A stretch of DNA of 64,000 bases from an uncultured Bacilli bacterium (GTDB lineage: Bacteria > Bacillota_I > Bacilli_A > ML615J-28 > CAG-313), in the NCBI GenBank assembly GCA_947591495.1, contig CANQDG010000003.1, positions 1 through 64,000 of the forward strand, written 5' to 3'. The translations under genes and the position numbers were made by a program. Shown here in pieces: positions 1 through 11,725 of the stretch (within the stretch, counting starts at the first letter, position 1; each line of letters starts with the position of its first letter). The notes beneath the pieces are model-generated. The model was not told the DNA's origin and made no database searches. It was given only the letters and a program-made list of their open reading frames with translations.

Positions 1-309
1 AGTTAAACAAAATAGCAAAAAATCGATTATTTTTAACTGTTTTTTTCAAAATTAGCTCATTTTTTGGTGGTCCATCAGAAACCGCCGAGGCAAACTCGGG
101 TTTTATCACAATCAACTAAATTTTTCAACTAATATATTCAATAAAATGAAAACGATTTTATAGTGTAATTTATCTTAATTATAATCATCTTTATTTATAA
201 GTTTATTAATAAAAAAAATAAATTAAAATAGATTAAGTTAATTGTTAACATAAAATTTTACTTTTGGTAAAAAATATGGTATAATTAGAAAAAATGGAGG
301 TTCTAAAAA

Positions 310-1317
310 ATGTATAGAAAGTTTAAAGATTGTTTATTAAAGCCATCAAGAATAGGTCAATATGTCGATGATAAAACATCTAAAACCATTTTATATTTTT
401 TATTAATTTTATTAATATATATTTTACCTCAACTAGTTAATTTAATAAATTTGAAAACTATGCCTAGTTCATTATCTGATCCGATTATAACAAGTTTTTC
501 TGAAAATGAACAAATTAATTATAAATTAGAAAAAAATTTTGAAACTGATTCAAATGAACTGGTTAGCACTAATGATAATAGTAAACCACAATATGTGGTA
601 GTGGGAACACTTACGAATGTTAATCTCGACTTAATTATTTTATTTAACGAAGAAGAAAATCCCACCGATTTAACAAGTTATGATTTTGATCGTAGTCTAA
701 ATAATCATAACGTTTTAATGATTACATTTGCGAAAAAAGGTTTATATTTAGAACTAGGTGTTTTAAAAGTAGAAAATAATTCTAATAATAATTCTAATAA
801 TGATATACAACAACAATTAGCTAATCAAGAAAATAATGCTAGTCGTAGGTTTTACGCATATGATGATTTAAAAATTAGTGAGATTGATTTTGCTAATGCT
901 CATAAAAATAAAACCATTTTTGCGCGTGAGTTAAATAATTTTTATCTTTCTATTTATAAAAAATTTTTACCAATCATTATTGCGGTTGGGATTCCAATGG
1001 TTATTATTAGTGGTGCAATTTCGCTTTTAATTGAAGTTTTATTTTTAGCTTTAATAATTAAATTTTTATATGGACGCTTTGGCATTAAATATAAAACATT
1101 ATGTAAAATTTGTATTTTAGCTTATACGCCAAGAGTAGTCTTTAATTTATTATCTATTATATGGTCAAGTATTATTATGTATTTATTAGGCCAATTGTTA
1201 ACCATAATTTATATAATCATAGCATTAAGATATTATGTTATTAAAAATATAGGTCTTAAAATAACCGAAGCAATTAAAAATAATATGGATGAAAGAAGTG
1301 ATGATGATGAACTATAA
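310..1317 (+). CDS. multi-pass membrane protein, DUF1189-like
   Basis: 335-aa ORF, SD-like tggagg upstream, N-terminal TM, large extracytoplasmic segment, C-terminal TM cluster; family assignment by general resemblance only. Confidence 0.6.
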   Translation: MYRKFKDCLLKPSRIGQYVDDKTSKTILYFLLILLIYILPQLVNLINLKTMPSSLSDPIITSFSENEQINYKLEKNFETDSNELVSTNDNSKPQYVVVGTLTNVNLDLIILFNEEENPTDLTSYDFDRSLNNHNVLMITFAKKGLYLELGVLKVENNSNNNSNNDIQQQLANQENNASRRFYAYDDLKISEIDFANAHKNKTIFARELNNFYLSIYKKFLPIIIAVGIPMVIISGAISLLIEVLFLALIIKFLYGRFGIKYKTLCKICILAYTPRVVFNLLSIIWSSIIMYLLGQLLTIIYIIIALRYYVIKNIGLKITEAIKNNMDERSDDDEL

Positions 1318-3724
1318 TCATAAAATAATTGAAAAAAAATGGCAAGCATATTGGGATCAAAATCAAACCTTTAAGACACCTGCTTTTAGTGAAAAACCAA
1401 AATATTACGCCATGGATATGTTCCCTTATCCAAGTGGGGCTGGTCTTCATGTAGGTCATCCTGAAGGCTATACTGCTACAGATATTATGAGCCGTTATAA
1501 AAGAATGAAAGGTTATAATGTCATGCATCCAATGGGATGGGATGCTTTTGGCCTTCCGGCTGAACAATATGCGCTAAAAACAGGAAATGATCCAGCTGAA
1601 TTTACTTATCAAAATATTGCTAACTTCAAACGTCAAATTAAAATGTTAGGTTTATCATATGATTGGACAAGAGAAATTGCCACTTGTGATCCTGAATATT
1701 TTAAATGGACACAATGGATTTTCTGCCAATTATATAAAAAGAATCTTGCGGAACTAAAAGAAATAGAAGTTAATTGGTGTGAAGGATTAGGAACGGTTTT
1801 AGCTAACGAAGAAATCATTAATGTTAATGGTAAAATGGTTAGTGAAAGAGGAGAATTCCCTGTTGAAAAAAGACCAATGAAACAATGGGTTTTGAAAATA
1901 ACGGCGTATGCTGAACGTTTATTAAAAGACTTAGATGAAATTGATTGGCCTGAATCCATCAAAGAAATGCAAAGAAATTGGATTGGCAAAAGTATAGGTG
2001 CTTTAGTTGATTTTAAAGTTCAAGGAACTCCTTATCAATTTACAGTGTTTACTACAAGATGTGATACATTATTTGGTGCTACATATTGTGTGCTTGCTCC
2101 AGAACATCCATTAGTAGATAAAATAACTACCCCCAAAAAACGCCAAGAAGTGTTAGATTATATTGCATATGCTAAATCAAAATCAGATTTAGATCGAACA
2201 GAATTAAATAAAGATAAGACTGGTTGTTTTACAGGAGCCTATGCCATTAATCCTGTTAATGGTAAAGCCATTCCAATTTGGATTGCTGATTATGTTCTTG
2301 CTAGTTATGGAACAGGTGCGATAATGGCGGTTCCAGCCCATGATGATCGTGACTATGCTTTTGCAAAAAAATTTGCATTAGAAATAATTCCAGTATTAGA
2401 AGGCGGAAATATCGAAGAAGCCGCTTTTACCAAAGATGGTCTTCATATTAATTCAGGCTTTTTGAATGGCTTAAATAAAGAAGATGCGATTAATAAAATG
2501 ATTGCCTTTTTAGAAGAACAAAAAATAGGTCAAAAATCTGTTAATTATCGTCTTCGTGATTGGATTTTTTCTCGTCAACGTTATTGGGGTGAACCATTTC
2601 CAATTATTCACTGGGAAGATGGCACAATTGAACTTTTAGATGAAAGTAAATTACCAATTTTGCTTCCACATATTAAAGATATCAAAAAAAGTGGTAATGG
2701 TGAAAGTCCACTTGCAACTGCGAAAGATTGGGTTGAAGTGGTAAGAGCTGATGGTGTTAAAGGACGGCGAGAAACTAATACAATGCCACAATGGGCAGGA
2801 AGTTGTTGGTATTATATCGGCTATTTATTAAAAGAAGATGGAAAAATGCTTGATTTGACTAGTGAAAAAGCTCAAAAAATTATCAATGATTGGCTTCCAG
2901 TTGATCTTTATATAGGTGGTGCCGAACATGCCGTTTTACATCTTTTATATGCAAGATTTTGGCATAAAGTTTTATATGACTGTGGCATTGTTAAAACGAA
3001 AGAACCATTCCAAAAACTCTTTAATCAAGGAATGATTTTAGGTGAAGATGGCGTTAAAATGTCTAAATCACGTGGTAATGTCATTAATCCTGATGCAATT
3101 GTCGAAGAATATGGAGCTGATACTTTAAGAGTATATGAAATGTTTATGGGACCGCTTGAGGCAATGAAGCCATGGTCAACTACAGCTGTTGAGGGTGCAA
3201 GACGCTTTTTAGAAAGAGTTTATCGTTTAGTAACTGAAGTTGCTAAAGTTGATGATAACGATCAATTTTTAGAAAAAGTTTATCATCAAACTATCAAAAA
3301 AGTTACAGATGATATTGAGGCCCTTCACTATAATACAGCTATTTCACAATTAATGATTTTTACCAATGAAGTTTATAAACATCAAACTTTACCAAAAGCA
3401 TATTTAGAAGACTTTGTTAAATTAATCTATCCTTTTGCACCACATCTTGGTGAAGAATTATGGGAAATATTAGGCCATCATCAAACAATTACGTATGAAC
3501 CATGGCCAACTTATGATGAGCAAAAGACTATTAATCAAGAAATTACGGTTGTTGTTCAAATTAATGGTAAATTACGTGATAAACTTCAAGTTGCTGTTAA
3601 TACACCTAAAGAAGAATTAGAAAAACTTGCGCTTAACAGTCCTAAAGTTAAAGCTAATTTAAATGGTCAAGAACCGAAAAAAATAATTGTTGTTTTAAAT
3701 AAATTAGTTAGTATTGTTATTTAA
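1301..3724 (+). CDS. leuS: leucyl-tRNA synthetase
   Basis: [40 protein letters not shown] motifs; ATGATGATG start cluster at 1301-1309, so the track start at 1289 is probably too early. Confidence 0.97.
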   Translation: MMMNYNHKIIEKKWQAYWDQNQTFKTPAFSEKPKYYAMDMFPYPSGAGLHVGHPEGYTATDIMSRYKRMKGYNVMHPMGWDAFGLPAEQYALKTGNDPAEFTYQNIANFKRQIKMLGLSYDWTREIATCDPEYFKWTQWIFCQLYKKNLAELKEIEVNWCEGLGTVLANEEIINVNGKMVSERGEFPVEKRPMKQWVLKITAYAERLLKDLDEIDWPESIKEMQRNWIGKSIGALVDFKVQGTPYQFTVFTTRCDTLFGATYCVLAPEHPLVDKITTPKKRQEVLDYIAYAKSKSDLDRTELNKDKTGCFTGAYAINPVNGKAIPIWIADYVLASYGTGAIMAVPAHDDRDYAFAKKFALEIIPVLEGGNIEEAAFTKDGLHINSGFLNGLNKEDAINKMIAFLEEQKIGQKSVNYRLRDWIFSRQRYWGEPFPIIHWEDGTIELLDESKLPILLPHIKDIKKSGNGESPLATAKDWVEVVRADGVKGRRETNTMPQWAGSCWYYIGYLLKEDGKMLDLTSEKAQKIINDWLPVDLYIGGAEHAVLHLLYARFWHKVLYDCGIVKTKEPFQKLFNQGMILGEDGVKMSKSRGNVINPDAIVEEYGADTLRVYEMFMGPLEAMKPWSTTAVEGARRFLERVYRLVTEVAKVDDNDQFLEKVYHQTIKKVTDDIEALHYNTAISQLMIFTNEVYKHQTLPKAYLEDFVKLIYPFAPHLGEELWEILGHHQTITYEPWPTYDEQKTINQEITVVVQINGKLRDKLQVAVNTPKEELEKLALNSPKVKANLNGQEPKKIIVVLNKLVSIVI

Positions 3725-3750
3725 AACTAAAAAATAGAGGGGGGATTAAA

Positions 3751-3999
3751 ATATTATCTAAATTATTTATACCTAAAAAACTTCAAGGCTCAGTTAAAGA
3801 ATATTTAATTGGTTATCAAAGACTAATTGTTTTAGAACCATTCATAAAAAGTGATCAAGTAATTGATGATCTACTGATTGCTAAACTTTTTATTAATTAT
3901 CCTCATTTATATTTTTTTAAAACTTATCAAGAAATGGAAAATGATTTAGAACTTTTAATCACTAATACTAATGAACATTATATTGTTATTATCAATTAA
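3751..3999 (+). CDS. hypothetical 82-aa protein with apparent AUA start, missed by ORF track
   Basis: Open frame LSKLFIPKKLQGSVKEYLIGYQRLIVLEPF...HYIVIIN* with G-rich SD-like gagggggg before ATA at 3751; no ATG/GTG/TTG start available in frame upstream. Confidence 0.45.
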   Translation: MLSKLFIPKKLQGSVKEYLIGYQRLIVLEPFIKSDQVIDDLLIAKLFINYPHLYFFKTYQEMENDLELLITNTNEHYIVIIN

Positions 4000-4013
4000 A
4001 ATCACAAAAACTA

Positions 4014-4042
4014 TTTACAATTATAATTTATTTTGTTATAAT
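4014..4042 (+). promoter_or_regulatory. sigma-A-type promoter of hpf (TTTACA-17-TATAAT)
   Basis: -35 TTTACA 4014-4019, -10 TATAAT 4037-4042, 17-bp spacer. Confidence 0.7.
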
Positions 4043-4091
4043 TATATTGTAAGATATTCTTACAAATAAACTTTAGAAAGGAGCTATTTTT

Positions 4092-4634
4092 ATGAGAACT
4101 AATATAAGAAGTACAGGAGCTGTAAAATTAAGTGATAATGTTAAAGAATATATTAACACACGATTAGAAACTTTTCAAAAATTATTTAATGAAAGTGAAA
4201 ATGTTGTAGCCAATATTTTGTGTAAACAAACAGATAAAAATGTTGTTGTAGAAATTACCATACCTTTAAAGCATATTACTTTACGTGCTGAAAGTTGTGC
4301 AGATACTTTATATGGGGCAATAGATTTAGCAACCGATAAAATTGAAAGGCAGTTATTAAGACATAAACAAAAAATTAATTCCATTATTAAAAAACGTGAA
4401 GGAATTAGTAATTATTTTAGTAATTTAGAAAATGAATCAAAAGAAAATTTCGAATCACAAATCGTTAAAACGAAAGTGATTGAACCAGAAGTTATGACCT
4501 TAGATGAAGCAATTACGGAAATGGAAATGTCAGATCATGATTTCTTCAGTTTTATTAATGAAACAAATCATCGCCATACTGTTGTATATCTTCGTAAAGA
4601 TGGAAAATATGGCGTTATTGAAACTAAAGAATAA
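4092..4634 (+). CDS. hpf: ribosome hibernation promoting factor, long form
   Basis: N-terminal HPF/RaiA fold sequence plus C-terminal EPEVMTLDEAITEMEMSDHDFFSFINE...HRHTVVYLRKDGKYGVIE. Confidence 0.93.
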   Translation: MRTNIRSTGAVKLSDNVKEYINTRLETFQKLFNESENVVANILCKQTDKNVVVEITIPLKHITLRAESCADTLYGAIDLATDKIERQLLRHKQKINSIIKKREGISNYFSNLENESKENFESQIVKTKVIEPEVMTLDEAITEMEMSDHDFFSFINETNHRHTVVYLRKDGKYGVIETKE

Positions 4635-4646
4635 CAATTAATAATA

Positions 4647-4688
4647 AAAACAAGACTTCACTTCAAATAAAGAGTGGAGTCTTGTTTT
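4647..4688 (+). terminator. intrinsic terminator after hpf
   Basis: aaacaagacttcact...agtggagtcttgttt inverted repeat followed by T's. Confidence 0.8.
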
Positions 4689-4767
4689 AAGTAAAAGTTC
4701 ACTATAATGGAAAATAAAGGCTCTTTATTATATAATATAGATAGATAAAAGAAATGGTTTTAGAAAA

Positions 4768-5463
4768 ATGATAAATAACATTTTAATTGATTTAGGTAAT
4801 ACGCTTATTAATAATAAAGAATTTAATTTAACTAAAGGACTTCATCTTTTATATCATAATTTAGAAAATCCTTTACTTGGCGAAGATGAATTTGTTAAAA
4901 TTGCGAGCAATTTATTTGAACAAATGATGAAAAAGCGTCTTATAACTAACCAAGAAACATCATTTACAAAATATTTAAGTGATTTAGCAAAACTAACAGA
5001 AGTTACTTATCAAAAAAGTTATGAAGCCTTAGAAGAAGAAATATATAATTTTTGTGTAGTTGATCAAATTAATCAAGATGCTAAAGTCTTTTTATTATTT
5101 TGCCAACTACATCATTTAAATGTATATTGTTTCAGCAATTCCATTTTTTCAAAAAAAGTGTTAATGACAACTTTACAAAGGTTTCATTTAGATCAGTTAA
5201 TTACTAGTTTATATTCATCTTCCGATATAGGATTTCGTAAACCCCATAAATATTTTTTTGAAAAAACGCCTGTTGCTAAAATAATAAATAAAACAGATAC
5301 AATCATGGTTGGGAATGATTTAATGGTTGATGGTGAATTTGCGAACAATTTACAAATTAAATTTGCATGGTATAATCCTAATCATTTATCAAGTGATAAA
5401 TCATTTATTACTTTAAATTTTGCAACATATCAAACTTTAGAGGAGTATTTACTGAATGATTAA
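4768..5463 (+). CDS. HAD-family hydrolase
   Basis: NILIDLGNTLI motif I-like, FSNS, GFRKPHKYFFEK, VGNDLMVDGEFA motif IV-like. Confidence 0.8.
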   Translation: MINNILIDLGNTLINNKEFNLTKGLHLLYHNLENPLLGEDEFVKIASNLFEQMMKKRLITNQETSFTKYLSDLAKLTEVTYQKSYEALEEEIYNFCVVDQINQDAKVFLLFCQLHHLNVYCFSNSIFSKKVLMTTLQRFHLDQLITSLYSSSDIGFRKPHKYFFEKTPVAKIINKTDTIMVGNDLMVDGEFANNLQIKFAWYNPNHLSSDKSFITLNFATYQTLEEYLLND

Positions 5464-6079
5464 TAATTATAATGAATTCAAAGCCTTTTTAGAAAAACTA
5501 AAAGCACAAAAAATTAAACCAACATTATTACTACATAGTTGTTGTGGACCTTGTAGTAGCCATGTTCTAATGCTCCTTAATCAATATTTTGATATTACTA
5601 TTTATTTTTATAATCCTAATATTTATCCTCAAGAAGAATTTTTAAAAAGGCAAAAAGAACAACAAAAATTAATTCAAGAAATGCATTTAGATATTAAAGT
5701 AATAGAAGGACATTATGATTATGCTTTATATCTTGATGAAGTAAAAGGGTTAGAACATTTAGGCGAAAAAAGTCAAAGATGTTATCATTGTTATGAATTT
5801 CGTTTAAAAGAAGCTTTTTTATATGCTCAAAGTCATCATTTTGCTTATTATACGACAACACTTTCGCTTAGTCCTTATAAAAATAGTGAATGGATTAATG
5901 AAATTGGTCAAAAATATCAAAGTGATGAATGTCGTTATTTATATTCTAATTTTAAAAAAGAAAATGGTTATCAACATTCGATTCTTTTAGCCAAAAAATA
6001 TCAAATTTATCGTCAAGATTATTGTGGATGTGCCTTTTCCTATCAAGAGCATCAGGAAAAGATGATGAAGAATGTTTAA
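5456..6079 (+). CDS. queH: epoxyqueuosine reductase QueH
   Basis: LLLHSCCGPCSSHVL, RCYHCYEFRL, DYCGCAFS cysteine motifs; overlaps upstream stop. Confidence 0.9.
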   Translation: MINNYNEFKAFLEKLKAQKIKPTLLLHSCCGPCSSHVLMLLNQYFDITIYFYNPNIYPQEEFLKRQKEQQKLIQEMHLDIKVIEGHYDYALYLDEVKGLEHLGEKSQRCYHCYEFRLKEAFLYAQSHHFAYYTTTLSLSPYKNSEWINEIGQKYQSDECRYLYSNFKKENGYQHSILLAKKYQIYRQDYCGCAFSYQEHQEKMMKNV

Positions 6080-6188
6080 TTTAAAAGATACGTTTAACTT
6101 GAAAAAAAACCAAAAATTTGGTATTATATATTATAAGTAAATTACCAAATAATAAATCGAATTAATGGAAAGGATGCGTGATTAAAGT

Positions 6189-8696
6189 ATGAAATTATTT
6201 GATCCAGCTAATAAAGAATTAAAAAAGTGCACTAAAATTGCTGAGGCAGTAGTAGCGCTTGCAGAAGAATATAAGGCTTTAAGCGATGAAGAATTAAAAG
6301 CTAAAACACCAGCTTTTAAAGAACGCTTAAAAAATGGTGAAAGTTTAGAAAGCATTATGGTTGAAGCTTTTGCCACCGCAAGAGAGGCCGCAACAAGAGT
6401 TATTGGGTTAACTCCTTTTAAGGTTCAAATTATTGGAGCTGCAGCGATGCATTTTGGTAATATTGCCGAAATGAAAACTGGTGAAGGAAAAACCTTAACA
6501 TCAGTTTTAGTAGCTTATCTTAATGCTTTAACGGGTAAAGGTGTTCATATTGTTACCGTTAATGAATATCTTGCAAGCCGTGACGCTAAAGAAATGGGCG
6601 CAATTCATAATTTCTTAGGTATTAGTGTTGGCCTTAATTTACGTGAATTAGAACCTGATCAAAAAAGAGAAGCATATAATTGTGATATTACATATTCAAC
6701 TAATAGTGAACTTGGTTTTGATTATCTACGTGATCATATGGTTTTATATAAAGAACAAATGGTTCAACGTCCTGAAATGAATTTTGCTATTGTCGATGAA
6801 GTTGACTCCATTTTAATTGATGAAGCAAGAACCCCATTAATTATTTCTGGTGGTGAAAAAAAGGGTGCTAATTTCTATATTCAAGCTGATAATTTTGTTA
6901 AGAGCCTCAAAAATGAAGATTATGAAATTGATGTTAAAGATCGTCATGTTACTTTAAATCCTAGTGGTATTGAAAAAGCTGAAAAAGTATTTAATGTTGA
7001 GAATCTTTATGATATTCGTAATGTAGGTCTTGTTCATTATATTAATAATGCTTTAAGAGCAAATTATATTATGGAAAAAGATAAAGATTATGTTGTTCAT
7101 GAAGGAGCCGTTGTCATTGTCGATCCTTTTACGGGACGTTTAATGATAGGTAGACAGTGGAGTGAAGGTTTACACCAAGCTGTTGAAGCTAAAGAAAAGG
7201 TTCAAATCAAAAAAGAAACAAGAACACTTGCTACTATTACTTATCAAAATTATTTCAGAATGTATAAAAAACTTGCTGGTATGACCGGTACTGCTAAAAC
7301 CGAAGAAGAAGAATTCCGTAACATTTATAATATGTTTGTTGTGGAAATTCCAACTAATTTGCCAGTTATTCGAATAGATGATACCGACTTAATTTATAAA
7401 ACAATGAAGGCTAAATATTTAGCAATCGCTAAAGATATTAAAGCAAGACATGAAAAAGGTCAACCAGTCTTAGTTGGTACAATTTCAATTGAATCAAGTG
7501 AACTTTTATCTAACCTTCTTAAACGTCATGGCATACCGCATAAAGTTTTAAATGCTAAACAACACGAAAAAGAAGCTGAAATTGTTGCCCATGCCGGTGA
7601 AAAAGGTGCCGTAACAATTGCCACTAATATGGCTGGTCGTGGTACAGATATTAAACTTGGTGAAGGAGTTGTAGAATTAGGTGGACTTGCCGTTATCGGT
7701 ACGGAACGTCATGAAGCAAGACGTATTGATAATCAGTTAAGAGGTCGTTCTGGTCGTCAAGGTGACCCTGGATATAGTCGCTTTTATTTATCAGCTCAAG
7801 ATGAATTAATGGTTCGCTTTGGTGGTGATCGTTTTGAAAGAGTTTTAGGAATGATTGCCAATCCGGATGAAGATGGTAATGAAACACCACTTGAATCTAA
7901 GATGTTTTCACGATTTGTTGAAAGCGCCCAAAAGAAAGTTGAAGGCGCTAACTATGATCGTCGTAAAAATGTTGTTGAATATGATGAAGTTTTAAGAAAA
8001 CAACGTGAAATCATTTATGAACAACGAAAAGATATTCTTTTCTTAGATGATATGGAACCAACCATCTTAAAAATGATTCATTCGGTTGTTAGCTTCTATA
8101 TACCAAATTTTATAAATCATGATAAAAAAAATGCTGTGGTTGATGCCACTCGCTTTATGAATGAATTTGCTTTAAATTATTTTAATCGTAATGATCTTTC
8201 CATTGATGAAATTGAAAACTTAAATGAAGACGAGTTATCAAAATTAATAGAAGATAAATTTATTGAAAATCTTAATAACAAAAAAGCTTTAGTGCCACTA
8301 GAAATCTATCAAGAATTTTTAAAAGTAGTGCTTTTAAGAGTCGTTGATAGACATTGGATGGATCATATTGACCAAATGAGTGATTTAAGACAAAGTATTG
8401 GTTTACAAGCTTATGCCCAAAATAATCCTCTTCGTGAATATCAACAAATAGCTTATGACACTTTTAATGAGATGATTCGTTCGATTCATGATGAAGTTAC
8501 AATGACAATTAACCGGGCTGTTTTACGTGAAAATTTACAACGTGAAGAACAAGCCAAAATTACAGGAACTAATGCTGGTAATGGTGAGACAGCTAAGAAA
8601 AAACCAGTTGTCAATGATAAAAAAATTGGTCGTAATGATCCATGTCCATGTGGATCTGGTAAAAAGTATAAATTTTGTTGTGGAAAAGATAAATAA
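6189..8696 (+). CDS. secA: preprotein translocase ATPase SecA
   Basis: [12 protein letters not shown] Walker [21 protein letters not shown]-terminal SEC-C motif [17 protein letters not shown]. Confidence 0.98.
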   Translation: MKLFDPANKELKKCTKIAEAVVALAEEYKALSDEELKAKTPAFKERLKNGESLESIMVEAFATAREAATRVIGLTPFKVQIIGAAAMHFGNIAEMKTGEGKTLTSVLVAYLNALTGKGVHIVTVNEYLASRDAKEMGAIHNFLGISVGLNLRELEPDQKREAYNCDITYSTNSELGFDYLRDHMVLYKEQMVQRPEMNFAIVDEVDSILIDEARTPLIISGGEKKGANFYIQADNFVKSLKNEDYEIDVKDRHVTLNPSGIEKAEKVFNVENLYDIRNVGLVHYINNALRANYIMEKDKDYVVHEGAVVIVDPFTGRLMIGRQWSEGLHQAVEAKEKVQIKKETRTLATITYQNYFRMYKKLAGMTGTAKTEEEEFRNIYNMFVVEIPTNLPVIRIDDTDLIYKTMKAKYLAIAKDIKARHEKGQPVLVGTISIESSELLSNLLKRHGIPHKVLNAKQHEKEAEIVAHAGEKGAVTIATNMAGRGTDIKLGEGVVELGGLAVIGTERHEARRIDNQLRGRSGRQGDPGYSRFYLSAQDELMVRFGGDRFERVLGMIANPDEDGNETPLESKMFSRFVESAQKKVEGANYDRRKNVVEYDEVLRKQREIIYEQRKDILFLDDMEPTILKMIHSVVSFYIPNFINHDKKNAVVDATRFMNEFALNYFNRNDLSIDEIENLNEDELSKLIEDKFIENLNNKKALVPLEIYQEFLKVVLLRVVDRHWMDHIDQMSDLRQSIGLQAYAQNNPLREYQQIAYDTFNEMIRSIHDEVTMTINRAVLRENLQREEQAKITGTNAGNGETAKKKPVVNDKKIGRNDPCPCGSGKKYKFCCGKDK

Positions 8697-8711
8697 AAAA
8701 GATGATTATCC

Positions 8712-8749
8712 AAAGAGTGTTAACATAATTAAAGTGTTAGCATTCTTTT
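8712..8749 (+). terminator. intrinsic terminator after secA
   Basis: caaagagtgttaac / gtgttagcattctttt stem with T-rich 3' side. Confidence 0.65.
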
Positions 8750-8801
8750 GATAATAAAAGCTTAATTTTGGCCACCCTATTTGCAAGAGATATTATCAAA
8801 A
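8746..8801 (+). other. long hairpin in prfB leader
   Basis: perfect 11-bp inverted repeat ttttgataata (8746-8756) / tattatcaaaa (8791-8801), ending just before the prfB SD. Confidence 0.5.
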
Positions 8802-8819
8802 TAATGGAGGTAAATAGCA

Positions 8820-9914
8820 ATGGAAAAATATGAAATTGTTAAATGGTTAGAAAACTTTAACAAACGTCTTAAAGATATTAAAGAAGTCATTAAAATTGAT
8901 CAGCTTTTAAAAACCATTCAAACTAATGAAGAATTAATGGCTAGTGATAATTTTTGGGATAATCCCAAAGATGCCACGTTACTTGCCCAAAAAACAACTG
9001 ATTTAAAAGCAAGTGTTCAAGAAATTAATAATTTAATTAAAGAATATGAAGATTTAAAGCTTATTGTTGAATTAAATGATGATAGTTTGTTTGCGGAGGC
9101 CGATCAACTAATTGCAACTTTAGATAACAATCTAGAAAAAGTAGAAATTAAACTACTATTAGATGAAGAATATGATTCATTAAATGCCATTGTGGAATTA
9201 CATCCAGGTGCTGGTGGAACTGAATCACAAGATTGGGCTTTAATGCTTTTTAGAATGTATAAAAGATATGCTGAAAGGAATAATTTTGGTTTTGAATTAA
9301 TTGATTATTTAGAAGCAAATGATGCAGGAATCAAAAGTGTAACGTTCTTGATTAAAGGTTTAAATGCATATGGTATTTTAAAAGGCGAAAAAGGCGTTCA
9401 TCGTCTTGTAAGAATTTCCCCTTTTGATGCAAACGCAAGACGCCATACATCATTTGCGGCCTGTAATATAACCCCTGAAATTACCGATAATATTGAAGTA
9501 AAAATCAACCCAGAAGATTTAAAAATTGATACATATCGTTCAAGCGGAGCAGGTGGTCAACATGTTAATACCACTGATTCGGCTGTCCGAATTACCCATT
9601 TACCAACGGGAATTGTCGTTTCTTGTCAAAATGAGCGTAGTCAAATTCAAAATAAAGAACAGGCAATGAAAATTTTAAAATCAAAATTATATCAAAAAAA
9701 ACAAGAAGAACAAGAGCACTTAAAGAAAAATATTGGCCTACCATTAACTGATAATGCTTTTGGTAGTCAAATCCGTAGTTATATTTTACATCCTTATTCA
9801 TTAGTAAAAGACCATCGAACCAATATTGAAAACTCTAATCCTAATAATGTTTTAGATGGTGACTTAAATGAATTTTTGTATGGATATCTAAAATGGTATA
9901 AAAATAATCAATAA
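8820..9914 (+). CDS. prfB: peptide chain release factor 2 (single uninterrupted ORF)
   Basis: HPGAGGTESQDW, SSGAGGQHVNTTDSAVRITH GGQ motif; no in-frame UGA near N-terminus. Confidence 0.97.
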   Translation: MEKYEIVKWLENFNKRLKDIKEVIKIDQLLKTIQTNEELMASDNFWDNPKDATLLAQKTTDLKASVQEINNLIKEYEDLKLIVELNDDSLFAEADQLIATLDNNLEKVEIKLLLDEEYDSLNAIVELHPGAGGTESQDWALMLFRMYKRYAERNNFGFELIDYLEANDAGIKSVTFLIKGLNAYGILKGEKGVHRLVRISPFDANARRHTSFAACNITPEITDNIEVKINPEDLKIDTYRSSGAGGQHVNTTDSAVRITHLPTGIVVSCQNERSQIQNKEQAMKILKSKLYQKKQEEQEHLKKNIGLPLTDNAFGSQIRSYILHPYSLVKDHRTNIENSNPNNVLDGDLNEFLYGYLKWYKNNQ

Positions 9915-9927
9915 GTGAGTGATTAAA

Positions 9928-10914
9928 ATGAATAAAACTAAAAAATTATTTAATAAAAAACAAATTAGAGATTTTTTAATAATCAACTTAGGCGTTTTTT
10001 TAATGGCCTTTGCCTATAGTGTTTTTATTGATCCTAATAATTTAATAATTGGTGGTGTAGGTGGACTTGCAACGTTATTAAAAACTATATTGGGTGATTT
10101 TTCCATTGGGGGATATCATATTACCTCATCAGTACTTATTTTATTTTTTAACATTATTCTTTTAATTTTCGGTTTAATCTTTATTGGCAAAACTTTTTTC
10201 ATTAAAACTTTGTATGCATCATTAGTTTATCCCGTTTATGTCTTTGTTTTAGAAATCATAATTAAGGCCTTAGGACCTAATTTCATTAATCTTACTAATA
10301 TTGGTAATGAATTAAGCTCACAACTAAATGTTTCTGATTCTGTAATTAAAGTAATTATGGCTGGTGCTTATTTAGTCTTTATCATTTTTGGTGGTGTAAT
10401 TAGTGGTATTGGTTTAGGACTAGCTATGAAAAAAGGATCATCAACCGGAGGAGTTGATATTATTCAACAAATTTTTCTTAAATATTTTAAAATACCTTTT
10501 TCGGCTAGTTTAATCTTAATTGATGGAACAATTGTTCTTTCCGCCGCTATATATTTTCAAGATTTATTTACGATTTTATATGGTTTTTCATTTATTTTAA
10601 TTTCTGGCTTTGTTTTAGATTCAGTGGCTTTTAGTGGTTTTAATTCCAGAGCCGTTCATATTATAACTAAAGAACCAGCGCTTGTTAAAGCAAAAATTTA
10701 TGAAATTTTAGCAAGAGGTGTCACTGAACTTTACGCAAGAAGTGGTTATGAAGAAAAAGATTTTACAATGCTTGTATGTATTATGTCGAATAAAGAATTT
10801 TATAAGATTAAATCAGTTATTTTAGAAATTGATAAAAGAGCTTTTATTTATGTTACTAGAGCCAGTGAAGTTCATGGTGAAGGCTTTAGTTACGATAGCC
10901 CTGATGGAGTATAA
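9928..10914 (+). CDS. YitT-family (DUF2179) membrane protein
   Basis: MAFAYSVFIDPNNLIIGGVGGLA, KKGSSTGGVDIIQQ, C-terminal DUF2179-like domain. Confidence 0.88.
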   Translation: MNKTKKLFNKKQIRDFLIINLGVFLMAFAYSVFIDPNNLIIGGVGGLATLLKTILGDFSIGGYHITSSVLILFFNIILLIFGLIFIGKTFFIKTLYASLVYPVYVFVLEIIIKALGPNFINLTNIGNELSSQLNVSDSVIKVIMAGAYLVFIIFGGVISGIGLGLAMKKGSSTGGVDIIQQIFLKYFKIPFSASLILIDGTIVLSAAIYFQDLFTILYGFSFILISGFVLDSVAFSGFNSRAVHIITKEPALVKAKIYEILARGVTELYARSGYEEKDFTMLVCIMSNKEFYKIKSVILEIDKRAFIYVTRASEVHGEGFSYDSPDGV

Positions 10915-10915
10915 A

Positions 10916-11692
10916 ATGACCGAAGATCTTGAATATAAAGTTAGTAAAATTGTTCGTAAAGGCACTAAATATTTAGTCTTCTTTAATAATCAAGATGATT
11001 TTTTAACCTTAAATGAAGATCAAATCGTTGAATATCGAATTATTGTTGGTAATAGTTTTAATAAAAAAGATTATCAAAAAATTAAACATAGTGAAAAACT
11101 TGCGACATCTTATAATAAAGTTTTACATTATATTGATTTTAAACCAAGAACAACTAAAGAAGTTAAAGATTATTTAGCGAAGACTGGTCTAAGTGAAGGT
11201 GAAATTACTAAAATCATCAAAAAATTAATTGATATTAAATATCTTGATGATGAACGCTATCTTAATGGCTATTTACAAGAATTTATCAAAAAAGCTAAAG
11301 GAAGAAACTATATTATACAAACCTTACTTAGTAAAGGTATTGATAAACAAGATATATTAGTTGCCTTAAATAATTATTCCCTTGAAGAAGAACGACAAAA
11401 TGCCATAAGGGTTGCGACAAAGTTAATAACTACGATTAATCATTATCCACTAAAAAAACAACAATTGGTAATTCAGAACCATTTATTACAAGATGGCTTT
11501 TCTTATGATATTATTAGTTATGTTTTAGGTGTTATCGAATTAACAGATAATTCAAGTGAATATCTTGAAAAAGAATATCAAAAACTTCTTTTAAAAGAAA
11601 CTGATCGAAATAAAATAGTAACTAAATTATTAGCTAAAGGATTTGATTATTCTAATATTAAAAAACTTGTCGAACAAAATAAGTATAATTAA
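10916..11692 (+). CDS. recX: regulatory protein RecX
   Basis: ALHYIDFKPRTTKEVKDYL-like and YLDDERYLNGYLQEFI repeats; start ATGACCGAAG at 10916 preferred over the track's 10829, which overlaps yitT. Confidence 0.88.
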   Translation: MTEDLEYKVSKIVRKGTKYLVFFNNQDDFLTLNEDQIVEYRIIVGNSFNKKDYQKIKHSEKLATSYNKVLHYIDFKPRTTKEVKDYLAKTGLSEGEITKIIKKLIDIKYLDDERYLNGYLQEFIKKAKGRNYIIQTLLSKGIDKQDILVALNNYSLEEERQNAIRVATKLITTINHYPLKKQQLVIQNHLLQDGFSYDIISYVLGVIELTDNSSEYLEKEYQKLLLKETDRNKIVTKLLAKGFDYSNIKKLVEQNKYN

Positions 11693-11725
11693 AAATAATC
11701 TACATATAATTTAGTGGTGATTTAT

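Noticed and set aside
1274-1989. Minus-strand ORFs within leuS
   Set aside because: Spurious antisense frames opposite a clear leuS.
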